A program made the position numbers and the translations under genes. From Pseudomonas inefficax (GTDB taxonomy: Bacteria; Pseudomonadota; Gammaproteobacteria; Pseudomonadales; Pseudomonadaceae), in contig NZ_OPYN01000001.1 in the NCBI RefSeq assembly GCF_900277125.1, positions 62,001-126,000 of the forward strand: 64,000 nt of DNA. Direction: 5' to 3'. Position 1 is the first letter of the stretch. Every line of letters begins with the position of its first letter. Shown in pieces: positions 52,847 to 61,817 of this stretch. The notes under the pieces were generated by a model. It was not told the origin of the DNA, did no database searches, and was given only the letters and a program-made list of their open reading frames with translations.

Positions 52847-55033
52847 ATGCGCACAGACGACCTCTCCCTCCTGCTGAATTCCCTCAACGATGCCCAACGC
52901 CAGGCCGTAGCGGCCACGCTCGGGCGTCAACTGGTGCTTGCTGGCGCCGGTTCCGGTAAAACCCGCGTGCTGGTGCACCGCATTGCCTGGCTGATCCAGG
53001 TGGAGCAGGCATCGCCGCACTCGATCCTGTCGGTGACCTTCACCAACAAGGCCGCGGCAGAAATGCGCCAGCGGATCGAGCAACTGCTGGGCATCAACCC
53101 GGCGGGCATGTGGGTCGGCACCTTCCACGGCCTGGCCCATCGCCTGTTGCGGGCGCACTGGCAGGAAGCACGGCTGGTGCAGAACTTCCAGATCCTCGAC
53201 AGCGACGACCAGCAGCGCCTGATCAAGCGGGTGATGCGCGAGCTGGGCCTGGACGAGCAGAAATGGCCGGCACGCCAAGCCCAGTGGTTCATCAACGGGC
53301 AGAAGGACGAAGGCCTGCGTCCACAGCATATCCAGGCCGGGGGCGACCTGTTCCTGTCGACCATGCGCGACGTCTATACCGCCTACGAGCAGGCCTGCGA
53401 GCGCGCCGGGGTCATCGACTTTTCCGAGTTGCTGCTGCGCGCCCTGGACCTGTGGCGCGACCATCCCGGCCTGCTGGAACACTATCAGCGGCGTTTCCAG
53501 CATGTGCTGGTAGACGAATTCCAGGATACCAACGCCGTGCAGTACGCCTGGCTGCGCCTGTTGGCACGCGGTGGCGCCAGCCTGATGGCAGTGGGCGATG
53601 ACGACCAGTCGATCTACGGCTGGCGCGGTGCCAAGATCGAGAACATTCACCAGTACACTGCCGACTTCCCAGACGCCGAAATGATCCGCCTGGAGCAGAA
53701 CTACCGCTCCACCGGCGGCATCCTCAAGGCGGCCAACGCGCTTATCGCCAACAACAGCGGGCGCCTGGGCAAGGAGTTGTGGACCGACTTGGGCGAAGGC
53801 GAACCGTTGACCCTGTATGCGGCCTACAACGAGCACGACGAAGCGCGCTACGTGGTGGAAACCATCGAAAGCCTGGTCAAGCAGGGCAACGCGCGTAGCG
53901 AGATCGCCATCCTGTACCGTTCCAACGCCCAGTCGCGGGTGCTGGAAGAAGCCCTGCTGCGCGAACGCATCCCCTACCGCATCTACGGTGGCCAGCGCTT
54001 CTTCGAGCGCGCCGAAATCAAGAACGCCATGGCTTACCTGCGGCTGATCGAAGGCCGCGGCAACGATGCTGCCCTGGAACGGGTGATCAACGTGCCGCCA
54101 CGTGGCATTGGCGAAAAAACCGTCGAAGCCATCCGCGAGCATGCCCGTCATAGCCAGCTGTCGATGTGGGAGGCCATGTGCCAGCTGCTCGCTGCCAAAG
54201 CCCTGAAAGGCCGCGCCGCCAGTGCCTTGGGTGCGTTCATCGAGCTGATCGAGGGGTTGGCTGCCAAGGTCGTGGACATGCCACTGCATACCATGACCCA
54301 GACCACCATCGAGCGGTCCGGGCTGATCATCTATCACCAGGAAGAAAAGGGTGAAAAGGGCCAGGCACGGGTAGAAAACCTTGAGGAACTGGTCAGCGCA
54401 GCGCGCAACTTCGAGTCCACCGAAGAAGACGCCGACCTCTCGCCACTCTCGGCGTTCCTCGGCCACGCCTCGCTCGAGGCAGGCGACGCCCAGGCCGACG
54501 AGCATGAAGACAGCGTCCAGCTGATGACCTTGCACAGCGCCAAGGGCCTGGAGTTCCCGTATGTGTTCCTGGTAGGCATGGAAGAAGGCCTGTTCCCGCA
54601 CAAGATGAGCCTGGAAGAGCCTGGCCGCCTGGAAGAGGAACGCCGCCTGGCTTATGTGGGCATCACCCGCGCCATGCGCCAACTGGTCATGACCTACGCT
54701 GAAACACGTCGCCTGTATGGGAGCGAGACCTACAACAAGGTGTCACGTTTCGTACGCGAAATTCCGGCGGGCCTGGTTCAGGAAGTGCGCCTGTCCAACA
54801 GCGTCAGTCGCCCGTTCGGCGGGACCAAGACGGCGACGAACAGCAACCTGTTCGCCAATGCCAGCATTCCGCAGACCGCGTTCAACCTGGGTCAGCGTGT
54901 GCAGCATGCGGTGTTTGGCGAGGGTGTGATCCTCAACTTCGAAGGCTCCGGCGCCCAGGCGCGGGTGCAGGTGAATTTTGCCGAAGGCAGCAAGTGGCTG
55001 ATGCTGGGGTATGCCAAGCTCGAGGCCATCTAG
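52847..55033 (+). CDS. uvrD: DNA helicase II UvrD
   Basis: A 728-aa superfamily-1A helicase of normal UvrD length: Walker A LAGAGSGKTR (residue about 30), motif II VLVDEFQDTNAVQY, QSIYGWRGA, LEQNYRST, motif V TLHSAKGLEFPYVF, motif VI AYVGITRAMRQLV, and a C-terminal Tudor-like segment (GQRVQHAVFGEGVIL) that binds RNA polymerase in homologues. It acts in nucleotide excision and mismatch repair. The start codon coincides with the predicted transcription start, implying a leaderless message. Confidence 0.96.
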   Translation: MRTDDLSLLLNSLNDAQRQAVAATLGRQLVLAGAGSGKTRVLVHRIAWLIQVEQASPHSILSVTFTNKAAAEMRQRIEQLLGINPAGMWVGTFHGLAHRLLRAHWQEARLVQNFQILDSDDQQRLIKRVMRELGLDEQKWPARQAQWFINGQKDEGLRPQHIQAGGDLFLSTMRDVYTAYEQACERAGVIDFSELLLRALDLWRDHPGLLEHYQRRFQHVLVDEFQDTNAVQYAWLRLLARGGASLMAVGDDDQSIYGWRGAKIENIHQYTADFPDAEMIRLEQNYRSTGGILKAANALIANNSGRLGKELWTDLGEGEPLTLYAAYNEHDEARYVVETIESLVKQGNARSEIAILYRSNAQSRVLEEALLRERIPYRIYGGQRFFERAEIKNAMAYLRLIEGRGNDAALERVINVPPRGIGEKTVEAIREHARHSQLSMWEAMCQLLAAKALKGRAASALGAFIELIEGLAAKVVDMPLHTMTQTTIERSGLIIYHQEEKGEKGQARVENLEELVSAARNFESTEEDADLSPLSAFLGHASLEAGDAQADEHEDSVQLMTLHSAKGLEFPYVFLVGMEEGLFPHKMSLEEPGRLEEERRLAYVGITRAMRQLVMTYAETRRLYGSETYNKVSRFVREIPAGLVQEVRLSNSVSRPFGGTKTATNSNLFANASIPQTAFNLGQRVQHAVFGEGVILNFEGSGAQARVQVNFAEGSKWLMLGYAKLEAI

Positions 55034-55048
55034 AAGCCTGCGCAGGTC

Positions 55049-55182
55049 CTTGTAGGAGCGGCCTTTGTGGGAGCGGCCTTGTGTCGCGAAAGGGCCGCAA
55101 AGCGGCCCCACGATAGTGGCTTTGACGCTGATATCTTGGGTCTGCTTCGCAGCCCTATCGCGACACAAGGCCGCTCCCACAG
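55049..55182. repeat. Paired REP element (family B) with duplicated first arm
   Basis: The left arm begins twice: TTGTAGGAGCGGCCT then TTGTGGGAGCGGCCTTGTGT, as if one REP had inserted into another or slipped. The right copy is CGCGACACAAGGCCGCTCCC. Located between uvrD and the Tim44-like gene. Confidence 0.88.
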
Positions 55183-55326
55183 GTATTGCGCCAGCATTCA
55201 AAAAGGCCGGTCCAGCCGGGCTTGTAACATTCAGGCAAAAGCTAGAAACATTATGTCGCTGGTCATGTGCCCGGGAACCTGTGCACCATGACGCGCGTGC
55301 AATCCACAACAGGGGATATCCCACTT

Positions 55327-56181
55327 ATGCAACGTTTTCTTAGCATCGCTCTGGCGCTCTGCGTCGGCCTGACGCTGAGCCTGGACGCCAACGCCAAGCG
55401 TTTTGGCGGCGGCAAGAGCTCGGGCTCCGCGCCTATCCACCAGACCCGCCAGGCCACGCCAACCACGCCTGCCGCCGCGCCGACCGCACCTGGCCGTGCC
55501 GCTCCGGCCGCCAGCGGTGCTTCGCGCTGGTTGGGCCCTCTGGCCGGCCTCGCTGCCGGTGGCCTGCTGGCTTCCATGTTCATGGGTGACGGTTTCGAAG
55601 GCTTCCAGATCATGGACTTCCTGATCGTGGCGCTCATCGCCTTCCTGGTGTTCCGCTTCATCGCCGCGCGCCGTCGCCAGCAGCAGCCGCAAATGGCCAT
55701 GCCAGGTCATGCACCGATGCAGCGTGAAGCTCACGGCCAGCCTGCCCAGCCGTCGATCTTCGGTGGTTCGGCCGCACCTGCTGCCGCAGCCGCCCCGGTG
55801 ATCAACGCCCCGGCCTGGTTCAACGAGCAGAGCTTCCTGGCCGCTGCCCGTAACCACTTCCAGGCGCTGCAGCAGCACTGGGACGCCAACGAGATGGACA
55901 AGATCGCCGAGTTCGTCACCCCACAGATGCTCGAGTTCCTCAAGCGCGAGCGCGCCGAACTGGGTGATGGCTTCCAGTCCACCTACATCGACAACCTCGA
56001 AGTGCAGCTGGACGGTGTCGACGACCGCGCCGACCGCACCGATGCCACCCTGACCTTCCGTGGCGTGTCGAAGAACTCGCGCTTCGACCAGGGCGAAGTG
56101 TTCAGCGAAAGCTGGCACATGGTTCGCGCCCAAGGCGAAAACCAGCCTTGGCTGGTGGCCGGTATCCGTCAAAACGGCTAA
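55327..56181 (+). CDS. Tim44-like domain protein, membrane-anchored
   Basis: A 284-aa protein: signal-type N-terminus (MQRFLSIALALCVGLTLSLDANA), an Ala/Pro-rich linker (about 30-60), two hydrophobic segments (GPLAGLAAGGLLASMFMGD, IMDFLIVALIAFLVFRFI), a Gln/Pro-rich linker, and a C-terminal Tim44-like/TIM44 domain (SFLAAARNHFQALQQHWDANEMDKI, VDDRADRTDATLTFRGVSK). Homologues are inner-membrane proteins of unknown function, by analogy possibly a scaffold. ATG 55327 is chosen by the signal peptide. Confidence 0.87.
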   Translation: MQRFLSIALALCVGLTLSLDANAKRFGGGKSSGSAPIHQTRQATPTTPAAAPTAPGRAAPAASGASRWLGPLAGLAAGGLLASMFMGDGFEGFQIMDFLIVALIAFLVFRFIAARRRQQQPQMAMPGHAPMQREAHGQPAQPSIFGGSAAPAAAAAPVINAPAWFNEQSFLAAARNHFQALQQHWDANEMDKIAEFVTPQMLEFLKRERAELGDGFQSTYIDNLEVQLDGVDDRADRTDATLTFRGVSKNSRFDQGEVFSESWHMVRAQGENQPWLVAGIRQNG

Positions 56182-56197
56182 CCGCTGCGTGCTGCAC

Positions 56198-56228
56198 AAA
56201 AAACCCCGGGCCTGTCCCGGGGTTTTTG
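56198..56228 (+). terminator. Bidirectional-type rho-independent terminator
   Basis: AAAAACCCCGGG-CCTGT-CCCGGGGTTTTT, 17 bp after the Tim44-like gene, with T tract on the plus strand and A tract upstream. Confidence 0.95.
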
Positions 56229-56295
56229 CTTTTGCCAGAGTGGCCTACTAGGGTATAACGCGCAGCGTTGTCATCTAGGTCAGAGGAAGTGAACC

Positions 56296-56703
56296 GTGGA
56301 AGAAGTGATCGAACAACTCCGTGAAGCCAACGAGCCAGTGCCGGTGCCCCTTGAGCTTCCCGACGAGGACCAGCTGGTCGAGATCGAAGAAGAGCTGTTC
56401 ATCAACATTCCGTTCGTGTTCAAGGAGTTCCTGCTGACCGTCAGTGACGTGGTGTATGGCTCACTGGAGCCGGTGACCGTTACCGACCCACAGTCGCATA
56501 CCTACCTGCCGGAAGTCGCCGCCAACGCCTGGGATGCCGGCGTGCCACGTGACCTGATTCCATTGTGCCAGGACGGCGACAACTACTACTGCGTCGAAGA
56601 GGATGGCACCGTGGTGCTGTGGGATGCCGAAGAGGAAATTGTCGGCGAAGACAGCTGGGAATCGGTGTGGCACTGGGCGCGGGATGTCTGGCTGGAGAGC
56701 TGA
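56296..56703 (+). CDS. SMI1/KNR4-family (SUKH) protein
   Basis: A 135-aa, strongly acidic protein with the SUKH pattern: PDEDQLVEIEEELFINIPFVFKEFLLTVSDVVYG, RDLIPLCQDGDNYYCVEEDGTVVLWDAEEE. It starts at GTG 56296 with GAGGAA 7 nt upstream. Many SUKH proteins are immunity partners of contact-dependent or polymorphic toxins; no toxin gene is near, so this could be a housekeeping or orphan-immunity member. Confidence 0.87.
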   Translation: MEEVIEQLREANEPVPVPLELPDEDQLVEIEEELFINIPFVFKEFLLTVSDVVYGSLEPVTVTDPQSHTYLPEVAANAWDAGVPRDLIPLCQDGDNYYCVEEDGTVVLWDAEEEIVGEDSWESVWHWARDVWLES

Positions 56704-56726
56704 TCTCGATCGCTGATTGGATGCTG

Positions 56727-56836
56727 CCTGTGCCGGCCTCTTCGCGGGTAAACCCGCTCCCACATGTGTTGCACAGGTGCTGAGCATTGTGCAGTACCTG
56801 TGGGAGCGGGTTTACCCGCGAAGAGGCCGGCACAGG
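56727..56836. repeat. Paired REP element (family A)
   Basis: CCTGTGCCGGCCTCTTCGCG ... CGCGAAGAGGCCGGCACAGG, 110-bp near-palindrome between convergent SUKH and antiporter genes; essentially the same architecture as 49783. Confidence 0.93.
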
Positions 56837-56873
56837 ACGACGGTGAAATCTTGCGCAGGGAGCATTGCTCCCT

Positions 56874-58634
56874 TCAGTGCGTATTCTCGCGGCTGTTCTC
56901 CAGCGTCTCCAGCAAGGCAATCTGCATGCGCGTATGCACGCGGATAAACCAGCGCCACAGCAAGGCCACCACTACCGCAGCCACCACGGCAATCACCAGC
57001 AGCAACTCGCTGGTCGGCAGAATGCTCGCCGACAGCGCCGACAGCAGCAAAAAAATAACCAGCAGCGACAACAGCGGGATCACCTCGGCAATCACACGAC
57101 GCACGCGCTGGGTATGCCGCCCGGCCATTTCCGGCTTGACGCCCATCTCTGCCAGTAGCATCGACAGTGCCTTGAGCTTGCGATAGGCAGCAATCAGGAA
57201 TGGCAACGACAGCAATAACGCTGCGCCCCATATCAGCGCTTTCTGTTGGCTGGCATCGCTGACCCACTCGCTGAGCCAATTGCCGATCCGCCCTGCGAAA
57301 TAGCCACCACTGAAGAAGATGGCGATCACCAGCGCAAGGTTCACCCCAACCTGCAACAGGATGCGCCGGATCATCGCCGCGAGCATGGCGCTCTCGCCCT
57401 GCGGCTGGATGCTGCGCAACCATTCGCCATACAACGACAGCACCCGCGCCAGGCGGCTGGGTACCACCTTGCCCAGCTTGAGCGACAGCGGGTCGGCGGC
57501 ACGGATCAGGTAGGGTGTCAGCAGCGTGGTGATTGCAGATACCGCCACAGCCACCGGGTAGAGGAAGTCGCTGGTCACCTGCAGGGTCATGCCCAGCGCG
57601 GCGATGATGAAGGAAAACTCGCCGATCTGCGAAAGCCCCATGCCCACCCGCAGCGATGTACGCCCGTCATTGCCCGCAATGAACGCGCCCATGCCGCACG
57701 ACAGCATCTTGCCCAACACCACCGCCAAGGTAATGACCACGATCGGCCAGGCGTAGTCGATCAGCACCTGGGGGTCGATCATCAGCCCGATGGCGACGAA
57801 GAAAATGGCGCTGAACAGGTCACGCACCGGTTCGATCAGGCTCTCGATCTTAAGCAACTGGCGCGATTCGGCCATGATCGCGCCAATCAGGAAGGCACCG
57901 AGCACCATGCTGTACTCCAGCTTGACCACCAGCAGGCAAAAGCCGAAGCACAGGCCCAATACGGTAATCAGCAACATCTCGTTGCTTTCGAATTTTGCCA
58001 CGTAGGCCAGCAGGCGTGGCACCAGCAAGATGCCGATGACCAACGCGACGATCATGAACAGCGACAGCTTGCCGACAGTGGAGAACACCTCGCCCGAGCT
58101 GACCGTGCCGCTGACGGCGATGCCCGACAGCAGGGCGATGATGCCGATGCCAAGGATGTCCTCGACGATCAGTACGCCAAAGATCAGCTGGGCGAAGCGC
58201 TCGTTCTTCATCTTAAGGTCATTGAGCGCCTTGACGATGATGGTGGTCGAAGAAATCGCCAGGATGGCGCCGAGGAACAGCGAATCCATGGTGTTCCAGC
58301 CGAACCAGCGGCCAATCTCGAAGCCGATCCAGATCATCAGCACGATTTCCAGGAACGCCGCGATGAACGCCGTGGCGCCTACCTTGAACAGCTTGCGCAG
58401 GCTGAATTCGAGCCCCAGGCAGAACATCAGGAAGATCACCCCCAGCTCGGCGAGGATCTTGATGGTGTCTTCGTCGTGGATCAGGCCGAACGGTGGGGTG
58501 TGCGGGCCGATGATGAAGCCTGCGACGATGTAGCCCAGCACCACAGGTTGCTTGAGACGGTGAAAGAGAACGGTGACCACGCCAGCGACCAGCATGATGA
58601 CTGCCAGATCCTGGATAAAGCTGATGGCATGCAT
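56874..58634 (-). CDS. CPA2-family monovalent cation:proton antiporter (YbaL/KefB-like)
   Basis: A 586-aa membrane protein. N-terminal CPA2 transporter domain of about 12 TM segments (ILAELGVIFLMFCLGLEFSLRKL, GAIMAESRQLLKIESLIEPVRDLFSAIFFVAIGLMID). The C-terminal part is not a TrkA-N nucleotide-binding domain but three or four further TM segments (VNLALVIAIFFSGGYFAG, LIWGAALLLSLPFLIAAY, LLVIFLLLSALSAS) and a short tail. ATG 58634 is chosen with AAGGAGT 8 nt upstream. Substrate K+ or Na+; unproven. Confidence 0.88.
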   Translation of the reverse strand: MHAISFIQDLAVIMLVAGVVTVLFHRLKQPVVLGYIVAGFIIGPHTPPFGLIHDEDTIKILAELGVIFLMFCLGLEFSLRKLFKVGATAFIAAFLEIVLMIWIGFEIGRWFGWNTMDSLFLGAILAISSTTIIVKALNDLKMKNERFAQLIFGVLIVEDILGIGIIALLSGIAVSGTVSSGEVFSTVGKLSLFMIVALVIGILLVPRLLAYVAKFESNEMLLITVLGLCFGFCLLVVKLEYSMVLGAFLIGAIMAESRQLLKIESLIEPVRDLFSAIFFVAIGLMIDPQVLIDYAWPIVVITLAVVLGKMLSCGMGAFIAGNDGRTSLRVGMGLSQIGEFSFIIAALGMTLQVTSDFLYPVAVAVSAITTLLTPYLIRAADPLSLKLGKVVPSRLARVLSLYGEWLRSIQPQGESAMLAAMIRRILLQVGVNLALVIAIFFSGGYFAGRIGNWLSEWVSDASQQKALIWGAALLLSLPFLIAAYRKLKALSMLLAEMGVKPEMAGRHTQRVRRVIAEVIPLLSLLVIFLLLSALSASILPTSELLLVIAVVAAVVVALLWRWFIRVHTRMQIALLETLENSRENTH

Positions 58635-58917
58635 GGCGTGATACTCCTTTTCTCGTCCGTTGCTGGATGCCTGGGCAGACCGCTCCTCTGCCAAGGCAAC
58701 CCTGAGCGAGCAGCAAGTACATACTGTTTTGAATGCATGAAAAGCCCATGTTGCATGGGTGTAGTCAGGTTAACATCGCGCCCCGCCGCAAAAAGGCGGT
58801 GCAATATGCAGAAACAGATCGGCTGGAAAAGCGCCGCTGATGGCATGATCGGCGTGACGATGGAGCGTCAGCCAACGTCCCGTACCAGGAAGGCAAAATC
58901 AAAAGAGGGGAACACAA

Positions 58918-59463
58918 GTGTCTGCAGATAATGCCCCCCATTCGCCCGATTCAGCGCAACCTCACCGTGAGCACACTATGGAACCTGGAAACGCCCAGCT
59001 GAGCATGACCGTCCTGATGACCCCGGACATGGCCAACTTTTCTGGCAACGTACATGGCGGCACCCTGCTCAAGTACCTCGACGAAGTGGCCTATGCGTGT
59101 GCCAGCCGCTATGCCGGCAGCTATGTAGTCACCCTGTCGGTCGATCAGGTTATCTTCCGCGAGCCGGTGCACGTGGGTGAACTTGTGACCTTCCTGGCGT
59201 CGGTCAACTACACCGGCAACACCTCGATGGAGGTGGGCATCAAGGTGGTGACCGAAAACATCCGCGAGCGCTCGGTGCGTCATTCCAACAGCTGCTTCTT
59301 CACCATGGTTGCGGTCGATGACAACCGTCGCCCGGTGCCGGTGCCGCCACGCCAGCCGCAGAGCAGTGAAGAAAAGCGCCGCTTCCTTCAGGGCCAGCAG
59401 CGCCGACAGATCCGCCAGGAGCTGGAAAAGCGCTACCAGGACCTGAAAACCGACGCTATTTAA
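58918..59463 (+). CDS. Acyl-CoA thioesterase (hotdog, YciA/BACH-like)
   Basis: A 181-aa hotdog protein: [34 protein letters not shown] (active-site Asn/Gly helix region) and [17 protein letters not shown], with a basic helical C-terminal tail ([21 protein letters not shown]). It hydrolyses acyl-CoAs, chain length unknown. GTG 58918 has GAGGGG 7 nt upstream; ATG 58978 would remove a poorly conserved 20-residue head. Converges on pdxY with a 4-bp overlap. Confidence 0.87.
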   Translation: MSADNAPHSPDSAQPHREHTMEPGNAQLSMTVLMTPDMANFSGNVHGGTLLKYLDEVAYACASRYAGSYVVTLSVDQVIFREPVHVGELVTFLASVNYTGNTSMEVGIKVVTENIRERSVRHSNSCFFTMVAVDDNRRPVPVPPRQPQSSEEKRRFLQGQQRRQIRQELEKRYQDLKTDAI

Positions 59464-60332
59464 AGCGCCAGAAGCTGTGCCTCGAAGCGCACCCTCGGGT
59501 GCGCGATGCGGTCCTGGGCCCGCACCAACTGCAGTTCGTAGCTGGCGCAGGCCTGAGTTTCCAGCAGCACTTCGTGTACGGCCGCAGCGGTGAATTCGAA
59601 CGCCTGGACCCAGCTGTCGCCGAGCAGGACGCGAGCCAGGAACAGGCCTGAGGTCAGGTCACCCACCCCCACCGGCTGCCGCGGAAACGCCAATAGCGGG
59701 CGGCGCAGGTGCCAGCTGTGCTCGGCGGTCACCAGCAGCATCTCGAACTGGTCCTCGGCGCGCCCGGGGTAGGCCAGGTGCTTGACCAGCACCACCTGCG
59801 GCCCGCGCTGCAACAGGCTGCGCGCCATGTTCACGCAGTCCTCCAACGACTGCGCCCGGCGGCCACAGAAACTGTCCAGCTCCAGCTGGTTGGGGCACAG
59901 GATGTCAGCCCTGGCGGCCGCCTCGTCGAGCAGGAATTCACTGACTTCCGCTGGCACGATGCAACCCTTCTCAGGGTGCCCCATGACTGGGTCGCACAGG
60001 TACAAAGCCTTTGGGTTCACTGCCTTGATCCGCTCGACGCCGGCCAGAATCGCCCGGCCTTGTTCGGCACTCCCCAGGTAACCGGACAACACCGCGTCGC
60101 AATGGCCCAGCTCGCCGATGTTGGAAATGCCTTCCACCAACGCAGGAATTTGCGCGGGAGCAAGCACTTCACCTGCCCACTGGCCATACTGTGTGTGATT
60201 GGAGAACTGCACGGTATTGAGCGGCCACACATTGACCCCGATACGCTGCATGGGAAATACCGCGGCACTGTTGCCGGCGTGGCCGAACACCACATGGGAC
60301 TGGATGGCGAGCAAGTGCGGGGTACGTTTCAT
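59460..60332 (-). CDS. pdxY: Pyridoxal kinase PdxY
   Basis: A 290-aa ribokinase-superfamily pyridoxal kinase: [35 protein letters not shown], and the anion-hole/catalytic motif [15 protein letters not shown] with GxGD Asp. It phosphorylates pyridoxal in the salvage of PLP. ATG 60332 starts the conserved [14 protein letters not shown]; the upstream extension is not family-like. Confidence 0.94.
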   Translation of the reverse strand: MKRTPHLLAIQSHVVFGHAGNSAAVFPMQRIGVNVWPLNTVQFSNHTQYGQWAGEVLAPAQIPALVEGISNIGELGHCDAVLSGYLGSAEQGRAILAGVERIKAVNPKALYLCDPVMGHPEKGCIVPAEVSEFLLDEAAARADILCPNQLELDSFCGRRAQSLEDCVNMARSLLQRGPQVVLVKHLAYPGRAEDQFEMLLVTAEHSWHLRRPLLAFPRQPVGVGDLTSGLFLARVLLGDSWVQAFEFTAAAVHEVLLETQACASYELQLVRAQDRIAHPRVRFEAQLLAL

Positions 60333-60452
60333 GCGGGAGGTTTCCAAAGCTGTTTCAGTGATTGTGCGCAAGGCAGTATGAACTCGATTGCCACCTGTAC
60401 GACAGGCCAGGGACGCAGTTAAGCTGGATTGACCTGTTTGGAGCATATGCAA

Positions 60453-60845
60453 ATGTTGACCCTGGAAAACCTCTTCGTCCTGATGCTGGTCGCCACGGCA
60501 GGCGCCTGGTTGTGGCACAACCACGGGTTGCGCGAGAAAGCCCTGGAACGGGTCAAACAGCATTGCACCAAGCTCGACCTCGAACTGCTCGACGATGCGG
60601 TCGCACTCAAGCGCATCGCCTTTGTCCGTGACGCCAACGGCCGCAAGCGCCTGGCGCGCGTCTATGCCTTCGAGTTCACCGTCACGGGCGAACAGCGCCA
60701 CCCCGGTACCGTGACCCAGTTCGGCGCCCACAGTGTGCAGATTGAACTGGCCCCCTATCCGTTCGAGATCAAGACCCCACCGCGCGCCGACAATGTCATC
60801 GAGATGCAGCAGTGGCGCCAGGAGCACAACCGCTGGCGCAACTGA
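60453..60845 (+). CDS. DUF3301 membrane-anchored protein
   Basis: A 130-aa protein with one N-terminal TM ([18 protein letters not shown]) and the DUF3301 pattern [27 protein letters not shown] followed by [20 protein letters not shown]. Unknown function. ATG 60453 is favoured (GGAG 9 nt upstream); ATG 60447 has the SD only 3 nt away. Confidence 0.85.
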   Translation: MLTLENLFVLMLVATAGAWLWHNHGLREKALERVKQHCTKLDLELLDDAVALKRIAFVRDANGRKRLARVYAFEFTVTGEQRHPGTVTQFGAHSVQIELAPYPFEIKTPPRADNVIEMQQWRQEHNRWRN

Positions 60846-61817
60846 TCAACTGATACGACATTCGCTCAACCCGGCCTGCAGCGCGGATTGCGATTGCGGC
60901 TGGTCGAAAATCAGCTCGATGCGCGTATCCCTGCGCCAGTCGCTGGGCTGCCAGGCGGGCATGTCCCCATTCAGGCCATTGAATGATTGCCAACCCTCCA
61001 CGCTGTGGATAACCCCCTTGGCGCGTCGCCACGGCCAAGCCCGCAAGAACGCCTGCAGCCGCTGTGGATAAAACTGCTGGCCAGGGTGCCAGCGCCAGCC
61101 AATGCTCCAACCTCCTTCTCCCTGCTGGGCAAGACAGATCGGCTGGCCAGGGTCCGTCCATAGCGTCGCCGTTGGATTTCCAGGATTGTCGACAATACTG
61201 TTATCCACAAACGGGCTGTCGGCAATGCCATTGGGTACGGCCGGAAGGTCTGACAAGGGCAGCTTACCTTGAACGGTCCAGAACAGTCTTTTCCCAATTA
61301 ATTTGTTTTTTATCAACAGCTTGTGTTTTTCATCCACAGCCTCTGATTTGTTCAATACGACGCTTTCAGCAGCCTCGAGCGCCTGCTGTTGAGCCTCCGG
61401 AAGCTGCTCGTACCGGACCATCGACTGGGCGTCCACAACCATCAGCAATGGCTGTATTGTCAGCACTCCAGCCCATGGGGCTTTTTGCAACTGAGCGAGC
61501 AACTGCAAGGGATGACCCAGCCCGGACGGCTCGATAAACAGCCGGTCAGGGCGGGAATTGCGCAGCAGTCGACCAAGGCCCACCTGGAACGGCATGCCAT
61601 TGACGCAGCAGAGGCATCCACCTGCGACCTCGCCGATGGCAATGCCGTCTTCATCACGGCTGAGCAAGGCAGCATCCAGGCCTACCAGGCCAAATTCGTT
61701 TATCAATACAGCCCAGCGCTCATTGGCCGGGCGCTGGGCCAGCAGATGACGGATCAGGGTGGTCTTGCCGGCCCCCAGCGGGCCGGCAATCACGTGGGTA
61801 GGAATGTTCTGCAGCAT
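60846..61817 (-). CDS. CobW/COG0523-family GTPase (small paralogue)
   Basis: A 323-aa G3E GTPase: Walker A GPLGAGKTTLIRHLL, the metal-binding CxCC motif EVAGGCLCCVN, Walker B/switch FIEPSGLGHP, and NKSE as guanine-specificity motif. The 61310-61340 stretch encodes a low-complexity Lys/Leu segment (EKHKLLIKNKLIGK) of lower GC. Part of the zigA-DUF1826-CobW run; probably a zinc metallochaperone or allocator for zinc starvation. 3' end abuts the DUF3301 stop. Confidence 0.88.
   Translation of the reverse strand: MLQNIPTHVIAGPLGAGKTTLIRHLLAQRPANERWAVLINEFGLVGLDAALLSRDEDGIAIGEVAGGCLCCVNGMPFQVGLGRLLRNSRPDRLFIEPSGLGHPLQLLAQLQKAPWAGVLTIQPLLMVVDAQSMVRYEQLPEAQQQALEAAESVVLNKSEAVDEKHKLLIKNKLIGKRLFWTVQGKLPLSDLPAVPNGIADSPFVDNSIVDNPGNPTATLWTDPGQPICLAQQGEGGWSIGWRWHPGQQFYPQRLQAFLRAWPWRRAKGVIHSVEGWQSFNGLNGDMPAWQPSDWRRDTRIELIFDQPQSQSALQAGLSECRIS

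Noticed and set aside
52658..54682. A 674-codon open frame opposite uvrD
   Set aside because: Antisense to all UvrD helicase motifs; shadow frame.
57246..58931. A 561-codon open frame opposite the CPA2 antiporter gene
   Set aside because: Antisense, strongly His/Asp/Gln-biased composition, the complement of a Leu/Val/Ile-rich membrane protein.
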